Of a stretch of 21,487 nucleotides of DNA, positions 1 through 6,535 are shown in pieces (positions within the stretch are counted from its first letter, which is position 1; each line of letters begins with the position of its first letter). The position numbers were made by a program, and so were the translations under genes. Under the pieces are notes generated by a model. That model was given only the letters and a program-made list of their open reading frames with translations. It did not search any database and was not told the DNA's origin. Origin of the DNA: a virus; the IMG/VR virus record IMGVR_UViG_3300026518_000065, positions 1-21,487 of that record; one strand, written 5' to 3'.

Positions 1-20
1 GCAAGGTTTAATCAAAATGT

Positions 21-126
21 ACCGGAAAAAACAAGCACAATCAAAGTAAACAGGTATAAAGGTACCGAATTACCGTAATGCCCGGAAAAATCATGTCTCA
101 TCAAAATAAATAGGTATTATGATACC
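21..126. repeat. 60-bp tandem repeat, two copies (third partial upstream)
   Basis: Two imperfect copies start at 21 and 81 (period 60). They share a CCGGAAAAA block, then a TCAAARTAAAYAGGTAT block, then a TACC ending. The first 20 bases of the window (ATCAAAATGTACC) look like the end of a further copy, so the array may continue to the left. Each copy carries a GGTA-N6-TACC dyad. Function is unknown. Iterons, operator arrays or part of a packaging site are all possible. Confidence 0.6.
53..126. promoter_or_regulatory. GGTA-N6-TACC dyads (53-66, 61-74, 113-126)
   Basis: Three 14-bp dyads of the form GGTA-N6-TACC lie here, two of them overlapping. A fourth lies at 1619-1632, and a one-mismatch version at 1759-1772. 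Dyad symmetry, constant spacing and recurrence on both sides of the leftward operon are what one expects of operators for a phage-encoded dimeric repressor. No such repressor is in the window, so this is inference. Confidence 0.35.
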
Positions 127-204
127 ATAATATGGGGATAAGAGTCTTGTAGTTAAATAGTTTCAAAATGAAAGTAATCTGAGGTCATTTTTAGATTCCG
201 AAAA

Positions 205-480
205 TAATTCCTCAATAAACCGCATAATATTCTGTTTTTTGACCCGATTCCAGCCGTATATTTCAAAGAATATTTCAAAAAACGTTTAAAATGTGGAAAA
301 TTTACCCGAAATTCAAAGAAATCTTCAATACACCGCATAATATTCTGTTTTTTGACCAGTTTCTATTCATTTCTTCCGAAGAATATTTCAAAATATGGTT
401 AAAAACCAAATAATATTCGGTGCATTTACCCGAAATTCAAAGAAAACCTCAATAAATGGCTGAAAATTTACCCGAAATTC
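205..480. repeat. Degenerate ~113-124 bp tandem repeat array
   Basis: The block CGCATAATATTCTGTTTTTT occurs at 221 and 334. GAATATTTCAAAA occurs at 268 and 381. TTTACCCGAAATTCAAAGAA occurs at 301 and 425, with a shorter copy at 468-480. CTCAATAAA or its variant TTCAATACA occurs at about 211, 324 and 448. This gives two full units and a partial third with periods of 113 to 124 bp. A minus-strand reading frame crosses the array but is not convincing as a gene. The stretch 127-560 otherwise shows no gene. Confidence 0.6.
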
Positions 481-595
481 TGACTTCGCACCAAAGATTC
501 TGTGATAAATATGACACAATTCGGTAATCATCAAGATAAGAATCGTTATTAGAACCATTCTAAAAAGGAAATAGAAGCATGAGATAGTTTGTAAC

Positions 596-614
596 GATAC
601 TAATAATCATTATC
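596..614. promoter_or_regulatory. Fur-box-like palindrome
   Basis: The 19-mer GATACTAATAATCATTATC matches the classical Fur-box consensus GATAATGATAATCATTATC at 17 of 19 positions. It lies just downstream of the leftward operon's terminator. Related sites occur at 738-756 (15/19, inside a small ORF), 1357-1375 (16/19) and 1316-1334 (14/19). In an AT-rich region this could be chance, but the clustering is suggestive. Confidence 0.35.
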
Positions 615-627
615 AAGTAAAAGAGAT

Positions 628-661
628 AAAAAAAAAAGCCCGCCGGGGTTAACCAGCGGGC
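628..661 (-). terminator. Intrinsic terminator of the leftward operon
   Basis: Read on the minus strand, a stem GCCCGCTGG / CCGGCGGGC (9 bp with one G-U pair) with a 6-nt loop is followed at once by a run of about ten T (the A-tract at 628-637 on the plus strand). This is a canonical rho-independent terminator for transcription coming from the minus-strand genes at 681-1081. Confidence 0.9.
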
Positions 662-680
662 AGAGTTTCAAGGGATTATT

Positions 681-698
681 TTAAATCAGATACGTCAT
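681..698 (-). CDS. Five-codon micro-ORF (MTYLI)
   Basis: On the minus strand a strong AAAGGAG lies about 8 nt before ATG ACG TAT CTG ATT TAA. It sits between the 27-aa ORF and the operon terminator. Such an ORF could be a leader peptide, a ribosome-sequestering minigene, or an accident. The only support is the ribosome binding site and the position in the operon. Confidence 0.2.
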   Translation of the reverse strand: MTYLI

Positions 699-716
699 TT
701 TTTCGACTCCTTTGTT

Positions 717-800
717 TTAAATGTTAAAGATTGTTCTGATTGTGATTATCACTAGCTCGCAATATCCGAGCGTGACCACCCATTTAAAGATTGTGTCCAT
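717..800 (-). CDS. 27-aa hydrophobic peptide
   Basis: This ORF begins with ATG at 800. A second in-frame ATG at 803 overlaps the TGA stop of the upstream gene as ATGA. AGGAG lies 7 nt before the ATG at 800. The peptide reads MDTIFKWVV...ELVIITIRTI and is mostly hydrophobic, with a plausible short membrane segment. The preceding 93-aa gene, the overlap and the terminator at 628-661 place it in a leftward operon. Function is unknown. A membrane-active regulatory or toxic peptide, or a lysis or exclusion accessory, are possibilities, but nothing in the sequence picks one. It is too short for similarity to be informative by eye. Confidence 0.45.
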   Translation of the reverse strand: MDTIFKWVVTLGYCELVIITIRTIFNI

Positions 801-1081
801 CATTCATCTCCTAAAAAAGTGTTATTTTTTATCCAGGGCTGATCTTTTAGCATTTTAATAGCATCTTGCCGGGATATGCGTCTATGGCTCCGTTGACCGA
901 ATCCTATACCATGATCGTAAAGAGATTCCAGAATATCCGGTATTGTGGCTTTTTGACTAATGAATATATCTGTGCAAGATATCTCACTATTAGCATACAT
1001 TAACAGGTCTAGTCTGCTATCGAATTCGGTTATATGCCGGATTCCTTTTCCGGCCTCGTCTGTTGCAATGTAAATGCTCAT
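800..1081 (-). CDS. Hypothetical 93-aa protein, leftward
   Basis: The proposed start is ATG at 1081, with AAGGA 8 nt upstream. A longer reading from TTG at 1099 lacks a comparable ribosome site. The product starts MSIYIATDEAGKGIRHITEF and is a soluble, mixed-charge protein with no signal peptide or membrane segment. Its last third is basic and polar (RSHRRISRQDAIKMLKDQPW). I do not recognise a family. It is the first gene of a leftward operon that continues through the 27-aa peptide and ends in the intrinsic terminator at 628-661. Being divergent from the structural genes, it may belong to the early or accessory part of the phage. No clear promoter was found in 1082-1300 on this strand. Confidence 0.75.
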   Translation of the reverse strand: MSIYIATDEAGKGIRHITEFDSRLDLLMYANSEISCTDIFISQKATIPDILESLYDHGIGFGQRSHRRISRQDAIKMLKDQPWIKNNTFLGDE

Positions 1082-1212
1082 TTTATTTTTCCTTTTCAAA
1101 GTTATGCTGCTATTTTAAACATCAACGCGCCCCTTGATGCCCCCATATACGGGGTTAGGCTCTTATACCTACGCGAATCAGTCTAGACCCGCTTTCTGTT
1201 ATTATTTATACA

Positions 1213-1556
1213 TCATAGTACATATAATGCAAGTAATCTTTTCACTTGACATGATTTTAATTTTTCATGAGTTTTTGTTGCCCGAGTCGGTCTATACCTG
1301 TCTATACAGCTTTTCGCTATTGATAATCATTCATATAAACCTGTCTATACATGACTGCTATTGATAATCATTATTGTCGCTATTGTGTGACATTTATGCA
1401 ACAGTTTATGCTATTGATAATCCTTCGCAAAGTAAAACCCGGATGCGATTCCATATTGGGTCCCCCCTCCCGATCTACTTCCCCATATTTTAACCAGAAA
1501 TCATAGTACAAGTAATGCAAGATGGTGTTTAACCATATTTTTACCCAAAATCATAG
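1213..1556. repeat. Scattered short direct repeats in intergenic DNA
   Basis: The region 1100-1900 has no convincing gene. It contains three families of short direct repeats. TCATAGTACA-N2-TAATGCAAG occurs at 1213-1233 and 1501-1521. A 24-bp element beginning CCATATTTT and ending AATCATAG occurs at 1483-1506 and 1533-1556 (3 mismatches). GCTATTGATAATCATT occurs at 1316-1331 and 1357-1372, with a variant at 1410-1424. CTGTCTATAC is also duplicated (1299 and 1341). Their role is unknown. Confidence 0.6.
1357..1375. promoter_or_regulatory. Fur-box-like site in repeat cluster
   Basis: GCTATTGATAATCATTATT matches the 19-bp Fur-box consensus at 16 positions. A 14/19 copy lies at 1316-1334 and a weaker one at 1410-1428, giving a phased cluster at about 41 and 53 bp spacing. 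It lies roughly 280 bp upstream of the leftward gene ending at 800. Whether it binds Fur or is a phage iteron is undetermined. Confidence 0.3.
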
Positions 1557-1618
1557 CCGTCCCGTGTCCCCGGACAGAGAACAAGAGTAAAAATATTCAC
1601 GAATCGATGTGAAGGAAT

Positions 1619-1632
1619 GGTACCGAAATACC
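1619..1632. promoter_or_regulatory. GGTA-N6-TACC dyad, fourth copy
   Basis: GGTACCGAAATACC repeats the dyad seen three times at 53-126. It lies about 280 bp upstream of the late promoter. A near copy (GGTA-N6-TACG) is at 1759-1772, and a separate 6-1-6 palindrome, GTATGG-C-CCATAC, is at 1691-1703. These are candidate operators. Confidence 0.3.
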
Positions 1633-1786
1633 ACTAAGAAAAAATATACAAATCGTATTTTGACAGGCAGTGCAGGTATTGAATTGACGAGTATGGCCCA
1701 TACCTTCAGTATGATAAGGTCATCGTAAACTTACCCTGTTTTCCTTCTTGGAGAATGGGGTACTTTTTTACGGGCTGAAAAGCACT

Positions 1787-1818
1787 GAAACCCGATAACG
1801 TGAGAGTTACCGGGTTTC
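1787..1818. other. 13-bp inverted repeat hairpin
   Basis: GAAACCCGATAAC and GTTACCGGGTTTC form a 13-bp inverted repeat with one mismatch and a 6-nt loop. Neither flank has a clear T-run, so it is not a standard intrinsic terminator, though a weak leftward one is conceivable. AAAAGGAG follows directly on the plus strand. It could be an operator or an RNA hairpin. Confidence 0.5.
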
Positions 1819-1901
1819 AAAAGGAGAAGGTGCTGCCCCGTGTTGGATTTTAACATGACATAGATCAGTAGAACGTGACAGCAAGAGAACAATATAACAT
1901 C

Positions 1902-1930
1902 TTGACTCGCATGTCAACAACTTTTATAGT
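1902..1930 (+). promoter_or_regulatory. Sigma70-type promoter of the late operon
   Basis: A -35 box TTGACT (1902-1907) and a -10 box TATAGT (1925-1930) are separated by exactly 17 bp. The expected start of transcription, near 1937, lies just before the AAGGAG ribosome site (1938-1943) of the first gene, giving a very short leader. It is the only strong promoter seen ahead of the packaging and head genes. Confidence 0.75.
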
Positions 1931-1951
1931 GCAAACCAAGGAGATATAACG

Positions 1952-2206
1952 ATGATGAATAAATTTATAGAGAATGTTGACGAAATCACAATATTCATAG
2001 TGTCACTCATAGTTGGCCTTGTATTCCTGCCAATGTGGCTGTACTTTCTAATAAACTTGGCTTTAACCTTGAGGTGCCTGCAAACCAACGGCTTTCCTTC
2101 AGCCAGACCACTATTAGTCGCAATGCTTTGTATAGGCATTCCCACATACGCCGCTGTGCTATTTGAGAACATAAAAGATGGTAGACACTGGTATGATTCC
2201 TTATGA
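1952..2206 (+). CDS. Small membrane protein, two TM segments
   Basis: The start ATG at 1952 is 8 nt after a strong AAGGAG. A second ATG follows directly. The 84-aa product has a long hydrophobic stretch (residues ~11-39, with a charged N-terminal side) and a second one (~53-70), followed by a charged tail ENIKDGRHW. It is the first gene after the late promoter and sits just upstream of terminase. Size and topology fit a class II holin or a small phage membrane protein, but there is no adjacent endolysin. The function is left open. Confidence 0.7.
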   Translation: MMNKFIENVDEITIFIVSLIVGLVFLPMWLYFLINLALTLRCLQTNGFPSARPLLVAMLCIGIPTYAAVLFENIKDGRHWYDSL

Positions 2207-2230
2207 AATATGAACACGGGGTGGCTCCTT

Positions 2231-2518
2231 ATGAAAAATAAAGATAATATTATATCCCTTGTAAGCAAAGCTAACGCCGAAAACAAGGAAGATGAAGTAG
2301 GCAAGAAGGATGTCATAGAATTTCTTCAGAGCATAATTGACGATGTTAAAAATGACAAGAGGCTTCCTTTTGATAAGCTGCTAGTTCTTGGGCACACTTG
2401 GGACGAGGATAAATATGGATTTACCCTCTACAGGCACCGGTTGGGTATGTCGGGTTTAGAATCTATAAGCACTATTGAAATGGCTAAAGCCCTGTTCATG
2501 GACGAGATTCTTAATTGA
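2231..2518 (+). CDS. Hypothetical protein upstream of TerL
   Basis: The product from ATG 2231 is 95 aa. GGGGTGG upstream gives a plausible ribosome site, whereas the earlier in-frame ATG at 2210 has none. It is an acidic, helical, soluble protein (KDNIISLVSKANAENKEDE, then IEFLQSIIDDVKNDKRLPFD, then a TWDEDKYGFTLYRHR segment). No family is recognised. Its TGA stop overlaps the TTG start of TerL by 3 nt, so the two are likely translationally coupled. Position just before TerL is where a small terminase subunit often lies, but no HTH motif is visible and a better TerS candidate lies at 5924. Confidence 0.65.
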   Translation: MKNKDNIISLVSKANAENKEDEVGKKDVIEFLQSIIDDVKNDKRLPFDKLLVLGHTWDEDKYGFTLYRHRLGMSGLESISTIEMAKALFMDEILN

Positions 2519-4437
2519 CTGACACTATTGAAACAAGAGTAGTTTATGTTGACGAAATGGGTATGCCCGCTGCGTGGTGGGGGTTGTGTAAAGAGGAAGC
2601 TCTGGACGACCCCGTTTGGCGTCCGTTCGCATTAGATGAAAAGGGGGACGTTTATTCCCCTGCTTTTTTGCCCCTACCTGGCTCTCAGATGCTATTTCTG
2701 GAGTGTCCGGTATTTGAGGCGTTATACCATGGGAATAGGGGACCGGGGAAAACAATAACCCTTCTTATGGACTTCGCAAGGGACGTAGGCAAAGGATATG
2801 GCAGTTCCTGGCGGGGGATACTGTTCAGACGGCATTTTAAAGACCTTGATGACGTTGTTAAAAAGATGGAAGAGTTCTTTCCCAAGATGTTCCCCGGCTG
2901 GAAGTTTCTAAGGTCAAAGTCCGAGTACATGGCGATGTGGCCTACGGGAGAGGCTCTCCTTATACGCCATATACGGGATGAAGACGACTATGCCGACTAT
3001 CACGGGCATGAATACCCCTGGCAGGGATGGGAAGAGCTGACCCAATGGCCTGACGATAAAGTATTTAAACTGATGCAATCCTGTTGCAGATCAGCACAAC
3101 CGGGCATCCCCAGCAGAGTGAGAGCCACAACTAACCCTTCGGGGATTGGCCATTCCTGGGTCAAAAAGAGGTATGACCTCCCTCAGTCTGATGGGCAGGT
3201 ATTAAAACTGCCGGGACAGATGCCAAGGGTGGCTATCAGAGGCTCCTTGCGTGAGAACTTTCTTCTGCTATCTATCCAGCCCCACTATGAGATCATAATT
3301 CAAAATGCCGCCAAGAACCCGGCGCAGGCAAAAGCATGGATAGAGGGGGACTGGAACGTTACTTCCGGGGGGATGTTTGATGACCTGTGGGACCATAAAT
3401 ACCACGTCATACCCAGTATTTCGGTGTCAGATATACCACACTCATGGACAATTACGAGGGCATATGACCACGGCCAAAGCCATCCGTTTAGTGTCGGGTG
3501 GTGGCTTGAATCCTCTGGTGAGGGTATCATTGTGGATGGCGTAACCATAGGCAATGTCCGGGGTGATCTTATATTATGGATGGAGTGGTACGGCACCACA
3601 GGGGAGGAGAACACTGGTATCAGAATGGCCGCTTCCAAGATAGCTCAGGGGATTTTAGACCGTGAAGATGACGCTGGTGTGAGGGGCAGGGTACTCGATG
3701 GCCCTGCTGATACTGAAATATATACCAAAGTTGCCACTGGTACAGGCCGTGGTCCATCTGATGATATGGAGGATGTTGGGGTGACGTGGGAAAGAGCCGA
3801 CAAGTCCAGAGGGTCAAGGAAAAGAGGATGGGAGAAACTCAGGACTCTGATGTCAAATGCTATACCGGGAAAAGACGGCACAAGGGAGCTGCCCGGACTG
3901 TTTATCTGTAAAAATAACAAACACTGGCTTGAATTAGCCCCCTCTGTTCCCCGTAGTGAAGCCGATCAGGATGAGATACCTGCTAACTATGAGGACCATT
4001 GTCTGCATCCAGACACTCTTGTTCCTACTTCTGAGGGGGTATTCCCGATTAAGAAGCTAGTCGGAAAATCCGACAAGGTTATGACTGTAGACGGGTGGAT
4101 GCCGTATTACGGCGCAAGACTGACGCGCAAAGACACAGAAATGGTGGAAATCACCTTCTCTGATGGCTCTACCCTCGTATGTACGCCAGACCATAAAATT
4201 ATGACAGGATTAGGCGGTATGGTGGGGGCATCATGTTCGGTCGGGCGGTGTTTGTACGGCATAGATAGACGAGTTGTGCGAGTAAAGCCCGTAGAAAGCA
4301 GTGATTCTTACTGTCTAACGGTTCCATCCCATGGTCATTTTATGCTTTCTAACGGGGTGTTCGTCTCTAATTGCCTTGATATGACCAGATATAGGGCTAC
4401 TTGGGAAGTAATGGGCATGTTCAGGAAGGGGTTTTGA
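2515..4437 (+). CDS. terL: Phage terminase large subunit with intein
   Basis: This is the packaging motor ATPase and nuclease that cuts the concatemer and pumps DNA through the portal. Walker A is GNRGPGKT (residues 73-80). The likely Walker B/catalytic acids are E173-E174 (GWEEL), and the coupling motif is ATTNPSG (204-210). The RNase H-like nuclease shows D318 (YDHG) and D395 (LDGPAD). The final motif is split: D494-H495, then a 124-aa intein (496-619), then C620-L621-D622-x-x-R-Y. The precursor is 640 aa and the spliced enzyme 516 aa, a usual TerL size. The start is TTG at 2515, overlapping the preceding TGA; ATG at residue 15 is the alternative. The portal follows after about 75 bp. Confidence 0.93.
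   Translation: MTDTIETRVVYVDEMGMPAAWWGLCKEEALDDPVWRPFALDEKGDVYSPAFLPLPGSQMLFLECPVFEALYHGNRGPGKTITLLMDFARDVGKGYGSSWRGILFRRHFKDLDDVVKKMEEFFPKMFPGWKFLRSKSEYMAMWPTGEALLIRHIRDEDDYADYHGHEYPWQGWEELTQWPDDKVFKLMQSCCRSAQPGIPSRVRATTNPSGIGHSWVKKRYDLPQSDGQVLKLPGQMPRVAIRGSLRENFLLLSIQPHYEIIIQNAAKNPAQAKAWIEGDWNVTSGGMFDDLWDHKYHVIPSISVSDIPHSWTITRAYDHGQSHPFSVGWWLESSGEGIIVDGVTIGNVRGDLILWMEWYGTTGEENTGIRMAASKIAQGILDREDDAGVRGRVLDGPADTEIYTKVATGTGRGPSDDMEDVGVTWERADKSRGSRKRGWEKLRTLMSNAIPGKDGTRELPGLFICKNNKHWLELAPSVPRSEADQDEIPANYEDHCLHPDTLVPTSEGVFPIKKLVGKSDKVMTVDGWMPYYGARLTRKDTEMVEITFSDGSTLVCTPDHKIMTGLGGMVGASCSVGRCLYGIDRRVVRVKPVESSDSYCLTVPSHGHFMLSNGVFVSNCLDMTRYRATWEVMGMFRKGF
4000..4371 (+). other. Mini-intein (Hint domain) within TerL
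   Basis: This is an in-frame protein-splicing element of 124 aa, residues 496-619 of the precursor. Block A starts with nucleophile C496 (CLHPDTLVPTSEG). Block B contains TPDH (T557, H560). Block F is the YCLTVPSHGHFMLSNG segment (C600 at the usual Asp/Cys position). Block G ends VFVSN, followed by +1 Cys C620. The penultimate residue is Ser618 rather than the usual His. No homing-endonuclease domain (LAGLIDADG or HNH) fits in 124 aa. The exteins join as DH-CLDMTRY, the conserved last nuclease motif of TerL. This insertion point explains why the element has stayed precise. Confidence 0.9.
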
Positions 4438-4512
4438 TGAGAGATAGACAATTAGGGCTTTCTAGTGATACTATAAGAACAAATTGCCGGTACATAATGC
4501 GGAGTGAGACAT

Positions 4513-5922
4513 TTGCCCCTTAAAAAAGACCCTAGTGATCCATCCTCAACCTCAATGGCTTGGGACTTGATGGCCCCCAAATGGGATATGATGAATACCA
4601 TTTTGGCGGGTACTCAGGCTATGCGTGACTCTGGTGAGGTATATCTGCCAAGGCATGATAGTGAGAGTGCCTCCAACTACGATGAAAGGTTGAATAGGTG
4701 TACCCTGTTCAACATGACTGAACTCACCTTATGCACATGGGTAGGTAAACCATTCTCAGACCCGGTTAAGCTAAATGAGGATGTGCCTCAGGAAATAATA
4801 AATATTACAGACGACATCGATCTTCAGGGCGATAGCATCACAGTGATGGCTAGGGACTGGTTCAGAGAAGCACTATCTAAATCTTTCGCTCATATTCTTA
4901 TTGATATGCCCAGCATCCCCGATTCTATTAATGGACAGCAGCGGACAAAGGCCGATGACCTGAGAATGAATATCAGGCCATATTGGTCCCTGATTAGACC
5001 AGAAAACGTCATATTTGCTGAGTCTCAGGTGGTAAATGGGCAGGAGATGTTAACCCATGTTCGGATACGTGAAACCCTTGTAAAGAGAGTTGGTTTTGTA
5101 GAGACGTTGGTAGAGAGAATACGCATACTTGAACCCGGCACCTTCTCTGTGTGGGAACTCACCCCGAAGAGCAAAAGCTCCAAGAAGATGGTCTGGTCAG
5201 AGGTTGAGTCTGGGCAGACCGGACTCAATGAGATTCCCCTAGTCACCTTTTATGCTGACAGATCAGGACTTATGGAGGGTAAACCCCCATTAGAGGATTT
5301 GGCACATCTGAACATCCGCCATTGGCAGTCAACAGCAGACCAGATAAATATCCTTACAGTGTCAAGGTTTCCTATGCTTGCTGTGTCAGGTGCCGCTGAT
5401 CAGACTGGGGATACAATGGTTATTGGACCGAGGCAATTACTCGGTACGAAAGATTCTGCCGGAAGGTTTTACTATGTAGAACACTCTGGAAGGGCTATCG
5501 CTTCAGGTAAAGAGGACTTGGCTGACCTTGAAGAACAGATGGCCTCCTACGGCGCAGAGTTTCTTAAACGGGCAACGGGTAATCAGACCGCCACCGGCAG
5601 AGCATTGGACTCCTCTGAAGCCATGAGTCCATTGCAGGATATGGTAGTCCGTTTCACCGAGTCCATGAATGAGGCTCTTGACCTTACTGCAAAATGGCTT
5701 AATCTGGAGTCAGGGGGCACTGTTGATATTGCTACTGACTTCTCAATATCTGGTCAATCAGATGCAGAACTTAGAACCCTTACAGAAGCCAGAAAAAATG
5801 GCGACTTGTCACAGGTGGATTTCCTTAGAGAGCTTAAAAATCGCGGGATACTTAGCGATGACTTTTCTATCACACAAGGTGTTATAGATTCTGCTGTTGA
5901 CCCAAATGCGACCTTGACTTAA
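4513..5922 (+). CDS. Portal protein (DUF4055-type)
   Basis: The portal forms the dodecameric DNA entry ring at one head vertex, docking terminase and later the connectors. The product is about 469 aa. The N-terminal half is typical of DUF4055 portals: WDLMAPKWDMMNTILAGTQAMRDSGEVYLP, the FNMTELTLCTWVGKPF segment, and ENVIFAESQVVNGQEMLTHVRIRE. The C-terminal helical part has LEEQMASYGAEFLKR followed by SSEAMSPLQDMV. The start is taken as TTG 4513, with GGAG 8 nt upstream; the GTG at 4504 lies inside that site and is less likely. It follows TerL and directly precedes the HTH gene (1-nt gap). Confidence 0.9.
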   Translation: MPLKKDPSDPSSTSMAWDLMAPKWDMMNTILAGTQAMRDSGEVYLPRHDSESASNYDERLNRCTLFNMTELTLCTWVGKPFSDPVKLNEDVPQEIINITDDIDLQGDSITVMARDWFREALSKSFAHILIDMPSIPDSINGQQRTKADDLRMNIRPYWSLIRPENVIFAESQVVNGQEMLTHVRIRETLVKRVGFVETLVERIRILEPGTFSVWELTPKSKSSKKMVWSEVESGQTGLNEIPLVTFYADRSGLMEGKPPLEDLAHLNIRHWQSTADQINILTVSRFPMLAVSGAADQTGDTMVIGPRQLLGTKDSAGRFYYVEHSGRAIASGKEDLADLEEQMASYGAEFLKRATGNQTATGRALDSSEAMSPLQDMVVRFTESMNEALDLTAKWLNLESGGTVDIATDFSISGQSDAELRTLTEARKNGDLSQVDFLRELKNRGILSDDFSITQGVIDSAVDPNATLT

Positions 5923-5923
5923 C

Positions 5924-6535
5924 ATGGGCCGAAATTACAGGTATAAAAGAGGTATGGACCCCAGAAAGAAAGGCAAACTACCCAAAAGACGTAGGCTTCT
6001 AACCGTATCTGAGAAAAAGAGAAAGATATTTCTTATAGCCTTGGAAGAGTGCGGGCAGGTTAATCAGGCGGCGTCCATAGCCGGGTACTCAAGCTCTGCC
6101 GCGCTAAGAGCCTATAGGGCTAAGGATGAAGAATTTGCCAAGGCTTGGGATGTGGCCGAGAGTGTGGCTTTTGACATCCTTGAGGATGAGGCACACAGGC
6201 GAGCTGTTGAGGGTGTTATGGAGCCGGTGTTCCATCAGGGCGAGATAGTTGGGCATAGGGTTAAGTATAGTGATGCCCTGTTAACCACCCTTCTAAAAGC
6301 TAATAACCCGGATAAATATAGAGATAATATAAAAGTCGATCAGGAGGTGAAGGGTAACTTTGGTGTAGCTATACTTCCGTCAACACACACTAGTGCATTA
6401 GACTGGGAGAGCCGGGCGGCTATTGTGCATGAATCCCAAGATGCTCTGATGTCTGATGTCGATGATAAACCAGATGAATCAATTATAGATGGCGAATATG
6501 AAGAAGAACAGAACACGGAGATGACAAGAGGATGA
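5924..6535 (+). CDS. HTH protein, probable terminase small subunit
   Basis: The 203-aa product has a very basic N-terminus (KKGKLPKRRR). A helix-turn-helix follows: a KIFLIALEECGQVNQAASIA helix pair, then GYSSSAALRAYRAKDEEFAKAW. Next comes a segment typical of phage TerS/phBC6A51-like HTH proteins (EDEAHRRAVEGVMEPVFHQG, then KYSDALLTTLLKANNPDKYR). The C-terminal 70 residues are acidic and probably disordered. It would bind the packaging site and load TerL. Its place after portal, rather than before TerL, is unusual. Start ATG 5924 is one base after the portal stop, with no good ribosome site, so coupling is likely. Confidence 0.7.
   Translation: MGRNYRYKRGMDPRKKGKLPKRRRLLTVSEKKRKIFLIALEECGQVNQAASIAGYSSSAALRAYRAKDEEFAKAWDVAESVAFDILEDEAHRRAVEGVMEPVFHQGEIVGHRVKYSDALLTTLLKANNPDKYRDNIKVDQEVKGNFGVAILPSTHTSALDWESRAAIVHESQDALMSDVDDKPDESIIDGEYEEEQNTEMTRG

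Noticed and set aside
153-338. Minus-strand ORF of 61 codons
   Set aside because: It lies across the degenerate tandem repeat array, its residues follow the repeats, and no ribosome site precedes it.
1-480. CRISPR array
   Set aside because: Repeat units are long, degenerate and tandem with no unique spacers of constant size, and no cas gene is present.
1134-1364. Plus-strand ORF of 76 codons
   Set aside because: Its start has no ribosome site, its composition (Ile/Leu/Tyr/His-rich) reflects AT-rich repeats, and it covers the repeated GATAATCATT motif.
1924-2316. Minus-strand ORF of 130 codons opposite the small membrane protein
   Set aside because: The plus strand has a strong promoter, ribosome site and better coding signal; this frame has none.
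4096-4340. Homing endonuclease inside the intein
   Set aside because: Only about 120 residues separate the splice blocks and no LAGLIDADG, HNH or GIY-YIG motif is visible.
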